Made by a program: the position numbers and the translations under genes. Source: Desulfobulbaceae bacterium UBA2262 (GTDB lineage Bacteria; Desulfobacterota; Desulfobulbia; Desulfobulbales; Desulfurivibrionaceae). Taken from it: 10,217 nt of DNA. The stretch covers positions 1 to 10,217 of the forward strand of contig DDXK01000135.1 of the NCBI GenBank assembly GCA_002347185.1. The letters are read 5' to 3'. The notes under the pieces were generated by a model. It was not told the DNA's origin and did no database searches. It saw only the letters and a list, made by a program, of their open reading frames with translations. Shown here piece by piece: positions 1 to 6,107 of the stretch (its first letter is position 1; every line of letters starts with the position of its first letter).

Positions 1-23
1 TTCGAATCTCGTTTCCCGCTCCA
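1..23 (+). tRNA. tRNA-Gly, 3' end only (partial at window edge)
   Basis: The first bases read as the end of a tRNA: T-loop TTCGAAT, 3' T-stem CTCGT, 3' acceptor strand TTCCCGC, discriminator T and an encoded CCA. The implied 5' acceptor GCGGGAA together with U73 is the pattern of bacterial glycine tRNA, and E. coli tRNA-Gly(GCC) ends almost identically. The anticodon lies outside the window, so the GCC isoacceptor is likely but not shown. No U-rich terminator follows before the rplM leader. Confidence 0.85.
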
Positions 24-40
24 AACTTGTTTGCGATATC

Positions 41-62
41 GAAGCGCGCGCCGCTGCGCTTC
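41..62 (+). other. GC-rich hairpin between tRNA-Gly and rplM
   Basis: GAAGCGC (41-47) pairs perfectly with GCGCTTC (56-62) around an 8-base loop. No T-tract follows, so it is not a standard intrinsic terminator. It could help 3'-end formation of the tRNA transcript or belong to the rplM leader. The function is not established. Confidence 0.4.
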
Positions 63-79
63 TCATGGAGATACCGGAA

Positions 80-111
80 GCCCGTTTTGCTTTTTTTGTG
101 GCAAAACGGGC
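80..111 (+). promoter_or_regulatory. 11-bp perfect leader hairpin upstream of rplM
   Basis: GCCCGTTTTGC (80-90) pairs perfectly with GCAAAACGGGC (101-111) around a 10-base loop beginning with seven T. It lies 52 bases before the rplM start, inside the probable 5' untranslated region. L13 is known to bind its own leader mRNA and autoregulate in other bacteria, so a leader control element is a reasonable inference. The bases after the stem are not T-rich, which argues against a simple terminator. No confident sigma-70 promoter was found between the tRNA and rplM. Confidence 0.45.
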
Positions 112-163
112 CATTTTCACTTATGGTGATTGCTCCGGTCTGAGTATTCGAGAGGAAATTGCA

Positions 164-592
164 ATGAAAACCTATTTAACTCCGGTCAAAGAGATTGAGC
201 GCAAGTGGTATGTGGTTGACGCTCAGGATAAGGTGCTTGGCCGTCTTGCCTCAGAGATTGCCTTCCGTCTGCGCGGGAAACACAAGGCCAACTATTCGAC
301 CTTCCAGGATGTCGGCGATTTCGTGGTCGTTGTCAATGCCGACAAGGTGCGCATGACCGGCAGGAAGTGGGATGACAAGGTCTATTATCGTCATACCGGC
401 TATATGGGTGGCTTGAAGGAAGTGACCGCGAAGGAGATGCTCGCCAGGAAGCCGGAGGATATCCTGATCAAGGCGGTGCGGGGCATGCTTCCGAAAAACA
501 CCTTAGGGCGGGCGCAGTTGAAAAAGTTGAAGGTCTACGCAAGCGCAGAGCATCCTCATGCGGCTCAGCAGCCCGAGGCTTTGGAATTATAA
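164..592 (+). CDS. rplM: 50S ribosomal protein L13
   Basis: This encodes a 142-residue L13, an early-assembling protein of the large ribosomal subunit that binds 23S rRNA. The length is the normal family length. Diagnostic blocks include KWYVVDAQDKVLGRLAS near residues 15-31, LRGKHKANY, KVYYRHTGYMGG, the basic RGMLPKNTLGR segment and the C-terminal EHPHAAQQPEALEL, all closely resembling E. coli L13. The reading frame is open back to an ATG at 65, but that start would add 33 unrelated residues. The ATG at 164 has GAGGAA 6 bases upstream and gives the conserved N-terminus. rpsI follows after 35 bases, the usual L13-S9 pair. Regulation may act through the leader hairpin at 80-111. Confidence 0.97.
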   Translation: MKTYLTPVKEIERKWYVVDAQDKVLGRLASEIAFRLRGKHKANYSTFQDVGDFVVVVNADKVRMTGRKWDDKVYYRHTGYMGGLKEVTAKEMLARKPEDILIKAVRGMLPKNTLGRAQLKKLKVYASAEHPHAAQQPEALEL

Positions 593-627
593 TTACCTGT
601 TCACACGGCAGGCTATTGAGGTAGGAA

Positions 628-1023
628 ATGGCTGATAATCGGTTTTATGCGACTGGAAAAAGAAAGACTGCGGTGGCACGGGTATGGCTCACTCCCGGCT
701 CCGGCAATATTCAGGTCAACAAGATGAGCGTTGAGGACTACTTCGGCGGCGGCTATGACTACCGGCAGAAGGTTGCCAGGCCCCTTGCCCTGACGGAAAC
801 GGCTGCCAAGTACGATGTGATGGCCACCCTGAGCGGCGGCGGCAAGATTGCCCAGACCGAGGCCCTTCGTCATGGCATAGCCCGGGCTTTGCTCATCGTT
901 GATCCCGAGTACCGGGTGACCCTGAAGAGGGCGGGCTTCCTGACCCGCGACCAGCGCATGAAGGAAAGAAAGAAGTACGGGCAGAAGGCGGCGCGGGCGA
1001 GGTTCCAGTTCTCCAAGCGTTAA
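628..1023 (+). CDS. rpsI: 30S ribosomal protein S9
   Basis: This encodes a 131-residue S9, a small-subunit head protein whose C-terminal tail reaches the P-site tRNA. Family marks are YATGKRKTAVARVWL near the N-terminus, the LSGGGKIAQTEALRHGIARAL block in the middle, and the basic C-terminus ending in FQFSKR, whose final arginine is the tail residue near P-site tRNA. The ATG start is preceded by GAGG at 618-621 with suitable spacing. It is the second gene of the rplM-rpsI operon and is followed 40 bases later by an intrinsic terminator. Confidence 0.98.
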   Translation: MADNRFYATGKRKTAVARVWLTPGSGNIQVNKMSVEDYFGGGYDYRQKVARPLALTETAAKYDVMATLSGGGKIAQTEALRHGIARALLIVDPEYRVTLKRAGFLTRDQRMKERKKYGQKAARARFQFSKR

Positions 1024-1063
1024 GTTCTACCTGTTGCATTCTTGCACAGCTTTGTTTACCTCT

Positions 1064-1101
1064 GCAGGGGAAGGCGCTCGCGCTCTTCCCCTGCTTTTTT
1101 T
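1064..1101 (+). terminator. Rho-independent terminator of the rplM-rpsI operon
   Basis: GCAGGGGAAG (1064-1073) pairs perfectly with CTTCCCCTGC (1085-1094). Three further inner G-C pairs (1074-1076 with 1081-1083) can extend the stem. A run of seven T (1095-1101) follows at once. It lies 40 bases after the rpsI stop and separates the ribosomal operon from argC. Confidence 0.93.
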
Positions 1102-1146
1102 ACGGGCAACGCGCTTGAATTTTTCAGAGCTTGATTGGTGAGACTG

Positions 1147-2178
1147 ATGATACGAGTAGGAATTGTTGGGGCTTCCGGCTACACCGGGGCAGAGCTGGCC
1201 CGGCTTTTGGCCAACCATCCCGAAGTCGAGCTGACCGTGGCCACCTCCCGCCAGTATGCGGGCAAGCCACTTTCCCAGGCCTTCCCGAGCCTGCGGGGGC
1301 GGGTCGACCTTCTTTGCGAAGATCTCCAGATCGCTGACCTTGTCGACCGGGCCGAGCTCTTTTTTACCGCCGTGCCACATCAAACGGCGATGAGCATCGT
1401 TCCGCAGCTGCTGGCGGCCGGAAAAAAGGTGGTCGACCTGAGCGCCGATTTCCGCCTGCGGGACGCGGGTGTCTACGAACAGTGGTATCAGGCGCACAGC
1501 GCCAAGGATCTGCTCTCAAGGGCTGTCTACGGCCTGCCGGAATTGTACCGGGAAAAGATCGCCTGCACCGCCCTCGTCGCCAATCCCGGCTGTTATCCCA
1601 CCAGCGTCATCCTTGCCCTCGCCCCCTTGCTGCGGGCGGGAGTTATTGACCCGGAAACCATTGTCATCGACTCCAAATCCGGTGTTTCCGGAGCAGGGCG
1701 CACCGCGCAGGTGGGCAGCCTCTATTGCGAGGTCGCCGATGGCTTCAAGGCATACAAGGTGGCCGAGCATCGCCACACCCCGGAGATCGAGCAGGAGCTG
1801 AGTGTCCTGTCCGGCCGGCAGGTGACGGTCTCCTTCACCCCGCATCTCGTCCCCATGTCCCGAGGGATCCTGAGCACCATCTACGCCAGGGTCAATGGCG
1901 CCGAGCCCGACCTGTCAGAGCTCTACCAGGATTTTTACCGGAACGAGACCTTTGTCCGCCTTTGCCCACCGAACCAGTATCCAGCCACGCAGTACGTGCG
2001 GGGCAGCAACTACTGCGACATCGGCTGCAAGTATGACCCCCGCACCGGTCGGCTGATCGTTCTCTCCGCCATCGACAATGTGGTGAAGGGCGCCTCCGGG
2101 CAGGCAGTGCAGAACATGAACATCATCTGCGGTTTTCCCGAGCAGACCGGACTCATGGTTGTCCCCTTTTTTCCCTAA
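1147..2178 (+). CDS. argC: N-acetyl-gamma-glutamyl-phosphate reductase
   Basis: ArgC reduces N-acetyl-glutamyl-phosphate to the semialdehyde with NADPH, the third step of arginine (ornithine) biosynthesis in the cytoplasm. The 343-residue product has the N-terminal NADP-binding Rossmann motif GASGYTG (residues 8-14), the catalytic cysteine in NPGCYPTS (Cys149), the HRHTPEI segment near residues 208-214 and a C-terminal GASGQAVQNMN block. These place it in the standard type 1 ArgC family. The frame extends four codons upstream to a TTG at 1135, but the ATG at 1147 has GGTGAG just upstream and starts directly at the Rossmann strand. truA follows after 6 bases, so the two are probably co-transcribed. 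No clear promoter was seen between the 1064-1101 terminator and this gene. Confidence 0.97.
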   Translation: MIRVGIVGASGYTGAELARLLANHPEVELTVATSRQYAGKPLSQAFPSLRGRVDLLCEDLQIADLVDRAELFFTAVPHQTAMSIVPQLLAAGKKVVDLSADFRLRDAGVYEQWYQAHSAKDLLSRAVYGLPELYREKIACTALVANPGCYPTSVILALAPLLRAGVIDPETIVIDSKSGVSGAGRTAQVGSLYCEVADGFKAYKVAEHRHTPEIEQELSVLSGRQVTVSFTPHLVPMSRGILSTIYARVNGAEPDLSELYQDFYRNETFVRLCPPNQYPATQYVRGSNYCDIGCKYDPRTGRLIVLSAIDNVVKGASGQAVQNMNIICGFPEQTGLMVVPFFP

Positions 2179-2184
2179 GGCACA

Positions 2185-2952
2185 GTGCGCAACATCAAAC
2201 TTGTCCTTGCCTACGACGGTACCTGCTATGCAGGCTGGCAGAGGCAGAAGGGGCAACCGACCATTCAGGAGCTTGTCGAGGCAGCGATCGCAGCTCTGAC
2301 CAGGGAGAAGGTCATCCTCCACGGCGCCGGCAGGACCGATGCAGGGGTACACGCGGAAGGGATGGTGGCCAATTTCCATTCCCGGACCGGAATCCCGTTG
2401 GCCGGGCTGGTGAAGGCCTTGAACAACGGCCTGCCGCCAGATATTCGCGTTTTGTCGGCGGAAAATGTTGCCAACGATTTTCATGCACGCTATAACGCCA
2501 GGGGAAAGTGCTACGAGTACTCCTTTATTGTTGCGGAAATCATGCCCCCCCTGCTGCTGCGCTACGCAGCTCAAGTGGCGATGCCCCTTGACCTGGACGC
2601 CATGGAGGCCTGTCTGCCGCTGCTGGTCGGCAGCCACGATTTCACCAGCTTCGAGGCCAGCGGCTCCAGGGAGAGCGGCCGCAGCGAGGGAAAGGGGGCA
2701 GTGCGGACCATATTCACCTGCCGCCTCCAACGGGCCGAGGAAGACGCGGACGGCATTTGCCGCCTCACCATTGCCGGGGACGGTTTTCTCCGGCACATGG
2801 TGCGCAATATTGTCGGCACCCTTTTTGCCGTCGGCACCGGCAGAATTGCCCCCCATGAGTTTGCCGGAATTCTTGCCGCCCGGAACCGGGCGCAAGCAGG
2901 CGCGACTGCCCCGGCCCGGGGGCTGAAGCTGAAAGAAGTGTTCTACGAATGA
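2185..2952 (+). CDS. truA: tRNA pseudouridine(38-40) synthase TruA
   Basis: TruA converts uridines 38-40 of the tRNA anticodon stem-loop to pseudouridine. The 255-residue protein has the expected length, begins with the family segment LAYDGTCYAGWQRQ, and carries the catalytic aspartate in GAGRTDAGVHA (Asp52). Later conserved blocks include RYNARGKCYEYSF, GSHDFTSFEASG and GDGFLRHMVRNIVGTL. The start is GTG, 6 bases after the argC stop and preceded by a weak AAGG, which suggests translational coupling with argC. A gap of 65 bases separates it from the aminotransferase gene. No terminator is evident there. Confidence 0.97.
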   Translation: MRNIKLVLAYDGTCYAGWQRQKGQPTIQELVEAAIAALTREKVILHGAGRTDAGVHAEGMVANFHSRTGIPLAGLVKALNNGLPPDIRVLSAENVANDFHARYNARGKCYEYSFIVAEIMPPLLLRYAAQVAMPLDLDAMEACLPLLVGSHDFTSFEASGSRESGRSEGKGAVRTIFTCRLQRAEEDADGICRLTIAGDGFLRHMVRNIVGTLFAVGTGRIAPHEFAGILAARNRAQAGATAPARGLKLKEVFYE

Positions 2953-3017
2953 CGTTTTTTGTTTCGTTGAGGCTACAGGGAAATTCTTCTTAATCAACGC
3001 GATGTGGGAAAGGAAAA

Positions 3018-4226
3018 ATGGAAGCGGAAATCATCAGTCTTGCTGCGCGGGTGAAACAGATCAAGCCGTCGCCGACTCTCGCCGTCAACGCCAAGGCCAA
3101 GGCCATGAAGGCGGCAGGGAAGGACATCCTCAATTTCAGCGTCGGCGAGCCCGATTTCGATACGCCGGCCCATGTCTGCGCTGCGGCGAAAAAGGCCATT
3201 GACGAAGGATTTACCCGCTATACCGCGGTGCCGGGCATCCCGGAGTTGCGCGAGGCGATAGCCCGACGGTTCGGCGAGGATAAGGGCTGGCGCTATGAGC
3301 CTGAGCAGATCCAGGTCTGCTGTGGCGGCAAGCATGGCTTGTACAACATGGCCCAGGCGCTGTTCGGGCCGGGAGACGAGGTGCTGATCCCCACCCCGTA
3401 CTGGGTTTCCTACCCCCCCATCGTCACCCTCGCCGGCGCCACCCCGGTGGAAGTGCCTCTTTCCGAGGAGAACGACTTCGACCTGACCGAGGAGCTGCTC
3501 AGGAAATACGCCACACCCAAAACCAAGGCCATTGTCCTCAACAGTCCCTCCAACCCAACCGGGGCCGTTTTTTCCGAGCAGGCGCTGCAGGCGGTCGCCA
3601 AGCTGGCCATCGAGGGCAAGTGGCTGGTCATTTCCGATGATATCTACGACACCATCGTTTATGGGGACGGCAAGCTCACCCACATCCTCGATGTGGAACC
3701 GAAGCTTGCCGCCCAGACCCTGGTGCTCAACGGGGTATCCAAGTCCTTTGCCATGACCGGCTGGCGCATCGGCTACACCGCCGGCCCCAAGCACATCATT
3801 GCCGCCATGAACAAGATCCAGAGCCAGAGCACCTCCAACCCGAGCTCCATCGCCCAGAAGGCGGCCCTTGCCGCAGTGAGCGGCCCGCAGGACTTTCCGC
3901 TCATGATGCGGGATGCCTTTGTGCCCAGGCTTGACTTCATCATGGACGCCTTGTGCAGCATCCCGGATGTGACCTGCGTACGGCCCAAGGGCGCCTTTTA
4001 TGTCTTTCCCAATGTTTCCGCCTATTACGGCAGAAGCTTTCAGGGGAAGAGCGTCGCCAACTCGGTGGATCTGGCCGATTATCTGCTCGAGGAAGCGCTG
4101 CTGGCCGCGGTGCCTGGTGCAGCCTTTGGCGCGGATGCCTTTATCCGGTTCTCATTCGCCACCGACATGGCAACCATCAGGGAGGGGATGAAGCGGTTTC
4201 GGGAGGCGCTGGCCCGCCTGTCGTGA
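3018..4226 (+). CDS. Pyridoxal-phosphate-dependent aspartate aminotransferase (class I, AspB type)
   Basis: This 402-residue fold-type I aminotransferase most likely interconverts aspartate and oxaloacetate with glutamate as partner. Some members of this subgroup also aminate prephenate, so the substrate range is open. Visible marks are the N-terminal SLAARVKQIKPSPTLAVNAKA and FSVGEPDFDTP segments typical of the subgroup, NSPSNPTG near residue 175, the PLP-binding lysine in SKSFAMTGWRIGY (Lys242), and the carboxylate-binding arginine in FIRFSFA (Arg377). The ATG has AAGGA close upstream. Homologues carry various symbols (aspC, aspB, aatA), so none is assigned. It is the last plus-strand gene before the convergent junction. 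A weak promoter-like pair (TTGAGG and CTTAAT, 16 apart, from 2967) lies in the gap before it. Confidence 0.93.
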   Translation: MEAEIISLAARVKQIKPSPTLAVNAKAKAMKAAGKDILNFSVGEPDFDTPAHVCAAAKKAIDEGFTRYTAVPGIPELREAIARRFGEDKGWRYEPEQIQVCCGGKHGLYNMAQALFGPGDEVLIPTPYWVSYPPIVTLAGATPVEVPLSEENDFDLTEELLRKYATPKTKAIVLNSPSNPTGAVFSEQALQAVAKLAIEGKWLVISDDIYDTIVYGDGKLTHILDVEPKLAAQTLVLNGVSKSFAMTGWRIGYTAGPKHIIAAMNKIQSQSTSNPSSIAQKAALAAVSGPQDFPLMMRDAFVPRLDFIMDALCSIPDVTCVRPKGAFYVFPNVSAYYGRSFQGKSVANSVDLADYLLEEALLAAVPGAAFGADAFIRFSFATDMATIREGMKRFREALARLS

Positions 4227-4235
4227 GGCAGGCGG
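4214..4235. terminator. Possible shared hairpin at convergent gene ends
   Basis: CCGCCTG (4214-4220) pairs perfectly with CAGGCGG (4229-4235) around an 8-base loop that contains the aminotransferase stop codon. The same structure lies 8 bases beyond the stop of the small minus-strand gene, so it could end or protect both convergent transcripts. No T-tract directly follows on either strand. The nearest plus-strand T-run is at 4255-4260. A true intrinsic terminator is therefore doubtful. Confidence 0.35.
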
Positions 4236-4243
4236 CCGCAGTG

Positions 4244-4432
4244 TCATAACAGGCTTTTTTCGCTGGGTTCGCTCAGGGCCCAGGTCCAGCTGTCCAGGGG
4301 GCGTTCTTTCGAGAGCGCCTTCTGGCCGTTCTTGGTATAGCACTGGTAGACCCAATCAGCGCTTTTCAGATATATCTTGATGAGACCGAGGCTGGGGTGC
4401 TGGTACCAGCCTTCCGCATACAAGCCGTCCAT
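4244..4432 (-). CDS. Small hypothetical protein, 62 residues
   Basis: I do not recognise this protein. It is supported as a gene by a strong Shine-Dalgarno AGGAG (complement of 4439-4443) placed 6 bases before the ATG, and by its position filling the space between the aminotransferase and the DtxR-type regulator. The product is rich in aromatic residues (four Trp at 9, 27, 49 and 51, and five Tyr), has one Cys (31), and shows no signal peptide or membrane segment. The segment around LGLIKIYLKSADWVYQCYTK may be a short beta-rich core. It starts 60 bases after the regulator stop on the same strand, so it could be co-transcribed with it or use the promoter-like sequence at 4474-4503. No function is proposed. 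Confidence 0.65.
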   Translation of the reverse strand: MDGLYAEGWYQHPSLGLIKIYLKSADWVYQCYTKNGQKALSKERPLDSWTWALSEPSEKSLL

Positions 4433-4473
4433 TGTGTTCTCCTGTGTAACCGACCGATAATATTCTATTCTCT

Positions 4474-4503
4474 AAAATACAACGGAAAGAATCTACTTTT
4501 CAA
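4474..4503 (-). promoter_or_regulatory. Candidate promoter for the 62-residue gene
   Basis: Read on the minus strand, TTGAAA (complement of 4498-4503) and TATTTT (complement of 4474-4479) are 18 bases apart. They lie 42-71 bases before the small gene's ATG. The -35 hexamer overlaps the last codons of the upstream regulator gene. The region is much more AT-rich than its surroundings. The match is moderate and unsupported by other evidence. Confidence 0.35.
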
Positions 4504-4984
4504 GACAAAGTGAGATGCATTCCTTGCATTTGTCTTCTGTTTTTCCGGTCTGGCAGTATCGGCTGAAGCTCTTGATCAGATCCTGCCCCCCTCGCGGGCA
4601 TTTTTCCATGAACTGGACAAACTGGGTCAGCCGATCGATGATTTCCTTCGGAGCCGCATGCTCGATCCGACAGGCGCCCTCCTCGGCCACCTTCTCGTTC
4701 ACCGCCAGCACCTTGATGAAAAATTCCTTGAGGGCCCGATGGCGCCGGATGACATCTTCAGCCATCTCTTTGCCGGAAGGAGTGAGGGTGATCACCTCGT
4801 AGGGCGCGTAGTTGATGAACCCCCTCTGGGCCAGGGCCCGGAAGGCCTCGGTGACCGAGGAGCGGCTCACCTTGAGCTTGGCGGCAATTTCCTTGGCCCG
4901 GGCCACCTGTTTTTCAGAGATGATGTGGTAGATGGTTTCCAGGTAGTCTTCGAGGCTGGCGCTCAGTTGCGGCGGAGATTTCAT
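4493..4984 (-). CDS. DtxR/MntR-family metal-dependent transcriptional regulator
   Basis: This 163-residue protein is a metal-sensing repressor of the DtxR/MntR group. Residues 8-68 form the winged helix-turn-helix (SLEDYLETIYHI, then AKEIAAKLKVSRSSVTEAFRAL). The following helical dimerisation domain carries likely metal ligands Asp13, Glu16, His82, Cys105, Glu108 and His109. Asp13/Glu16 resemble the manganese sensor MntR, while Cys105-Glu108-His109 resembles the iron/diphtheria-type DtxR site, so the metal cannot be named. There is no SH3-like third domain. Instead the C-terminus has five cysteines (129, 144, 153, 156, 160), including a CxxC. The ATG follows GGAG by 4 bases. A strong promoter with an overlapping palindrome lies upstream, suggesting autorepression. 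Confidence 0.9.
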   Translation of the reverse strand: MKSPPQLSASLEDYLETIYHIISEKQVARAKEIAAKLKVSRSSVTEAFRALAQRGFINYAPYEVITLTPSGKEMAEDVIRRHRALKEFFIKVLAVNEKVAEEGACRIEHAAPKEIIDRLTQFVQFMEKCPRGGQDLIKSFSRYCQTGKTEDKCKECISLCLEK

Positions 4985-5049
4985 AACGCTCCAGATGGGG
5001 TGGGCCGTTTTCTGTCGTGCTTGGACCCAGGAAGGGGGAAGAAATTTGA

Positions 5050-5065
5050 TTTAGGTATGTCTAAA
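5050..5065. promoter_or_regulatory. Probable DtxR-type operator of the regulator gene
   Basis: TTTAGGTATGTCTAAA is an imperfect palindrome: its reverse complement agrees at 12 of 16 positions, with perfect 5-base outer arms. It resembles known DtxR/IdeR/MntR operators, built around TTAGG and CTAA half-sites. It overlaps the downstream edge of the minus-strand -10 hexamer and covers the expected transcription start, the ideal position for a repressor. It lies 66 bases before the regulator's ATG. Confidence 0.7.
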
Positions 5066-5092
5066 AATATTAAGCCCTTTCGGGGGTGTCAA
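5064..5092 (-). promoter_or_regulatory. Sigma-70 promoter of the DtxR-family regulator gene
   Basis: On the minus strand a consensus -35 TTGACA (complement of 5087-5092) is followed after exactly 17 bases by -10 TATTTT (complement of 5064-5069). Transcription would start near 5056-5058, giving a leader of about 73 bases before the ATG at 4984. This is the best promoter match in the window, and it coincides with the DtxR-like palindrome. Confidence 0.75.
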
Positions 5093-5099
5093 TCATAAA

Positions 5100-5122
5100 C
5101 CGAGTATTTTTGAAAATATCGG
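5100..5122. repeat. AT-rich palindrome upstream of the regulator promoter
   Basis: CCGA (5100-5103) plus TATTT (5105-5109) pair with AAATA (5114-5118) plus TCGG (5119-5122), with one unpaired G at 5104 and a 4-base loop. It starts 8 bases upstream of the regulator's -35 box and 41 bases downstream of the dusB stop. It could be a second operator or a weak 3'-end hairpin for dusB. No good T-tract follows on the minus strand. Confidence 0.4.
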
Positions 5123-5162
5123 GAGAATCTTTCCTGAAGGAGACGGGGCTCCGATTTCTGGC

Positions 5163-6107
5163 TCAATTCGGATTCTGCGCAAAGGCCGCCTGGATGACTT
5201 CCCGCAGCTCGAGAAAGGATCTGGCCTGGTAGAGTTCTTTCTTGAGGCCGCTGGCGTGCGGGAGACCCTTGAGGTATCTGCCGGCCTGGTTTTTTACCTT
5301 GGGAAGAATTTTTCCCACCGGGAAGAAGCGCTCGATGAGCTCCAAATGGCGGGCAAGGGCGGTGAGCCGGAAGGAGAGAGAAGGATTTTCCGGTGCCTCT
5401 TCCGAAAAGATCCAGGGAGTGCCCAGGGCGGCCCGGCCGATCATCACGCCGTCGCAGCCTGTTTCGGCCAGCAGGCGCAGGCCGTCGGCATGGGTCTTGA
5501 CGTCGCCGTTGCCGATCACCGGAATAGCGACAGCCTCCTTGACCTTTCTGATCATTCCCCAGTCAGCCTGGCCGCCGAAGCCGTCGCTCCAGGTCCGCCC
5601 GTGGATGGTGAGTGCCGCGGCGCCACTGTCCTGGACCATGCGGGCAAAATCGCAGGCAATGAGGTTCTGGTGATTCCAGCCGCTGCGGAACTTCACCGTC
5701 ACCGGCACCCGGGAGTTTGTCACCACCGCCCTGATGATCCGGGCGGCCGTGGCCGGCTCCTGCATCAGGGCGCAGCCAGCCCCTTTCCTGATCACCTTTT
5801 TCACTGGACAGCCCATGTTGATGTCGATGAGATCGATGGGCTGTTCCGAAAGCATGGCGGCCGCCTCGCCCATCAACTCCGGCTCGCCGCCGAAGAGCTG
5901 CATGGCCACCGGGCGCTCCTCGGGGACGGTGGCGATCATCTCCAGGGTGTTTTTCTGCCGGTAGAGCAGGCCGTGGCAGCTGATCATCTCCGAATAGCAG
6001 AGAGCGGCGCCATATTCGCGGCAAAGGAGGCGATAGGCGAGATCGGTGTAGCCGGCCAGGGGAGCCAGGATGAAGGGGGTGGCGAGGGAAAGATGGGCGA
6101 TTTGCAC
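5163..6107 (-). CDS. dusB: tRNA-dihydrouridine synthase (DusB family)
   Basis: This flavin (FMN)-dependent enzyme reduces uridines in the tRNA D-loop to dihydrouridine. The 314-residue product begins with the TIM-barrel entry LAPLAGYTDLAYR, then PVAMQLFGGEPE, the catalytic cysteine in DINMGCPVKKV (Cys100), VTVKFRSGW, the IHGRTWSDGF block and the FMN phosphate-binding IPVIGNGDVKT and GVMIGRAALGTPWIF segments. A helical C-terminal domain follows. The frame stays open far into tkt, but those residues look random. The GTG at 6107-6105 gives the normal N-terminus, though it lacks a clear Shine-Dalgarno sequence and is the least certain start here. It lies 76 bases after tkt and is probably co-transcribed. 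The DusB assignment within the Dus family is by sequence resemblance. Confidence 0.9.
   Translation of the reverse strand: MQIAHLSLATPFILAPLAGYTDLAYRLLCREYGAALCYSEMISCHGLLYRQKNTLEMIATVPEERPVAMQLFGGEPELMGEAAAMLSEQPIDLIDINMGCPVKKVIRKGAGCALMQEPATAARIIRAVVTNSRVPVTVKFRSGWNHQNLIACDFARMVQDSGAAALTIHGRTWSDGFGGQADWGMIRKVKEAVAIPVIGNGDVKTHADGLRLLAETGCDGVMIGRAALGTPWIFSEEAPENPSLSFRLTALARHLELIERFFPVGKILPKVKNQAGRYLKGLPHASGLKKELYQARSFLELREVIQAAFAQNPN

Noticed and set aside
65..163. A 33-residue N-terminal extension of L13 from the upstream ATG
   Set aside because: It would translate through the leader hairpin. It has no family similarity, and the ATG at 164 has the proper ribosome-binding site and N-terminus.
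1915..2997. A 360-residue minus-strand open frame opposite argC and truA
   Set aside because: It overlaps two certain genes completely and shows no family resemblance. High G+C makes such long shadow frames common.
2965..2999. The CGTTGA and TCAACG inverted repeat before the aminotransferase gene
   Set aside because: Six-base arms with a 23-base loop are expected by chance and do not centre on any promoter.
2994..3794. A 266-residue minus-strand open frame opposite the aminotransferase gene
   Set aside because: It is a shadow of a well-supported PLP enzyme, with no motifs of its own.
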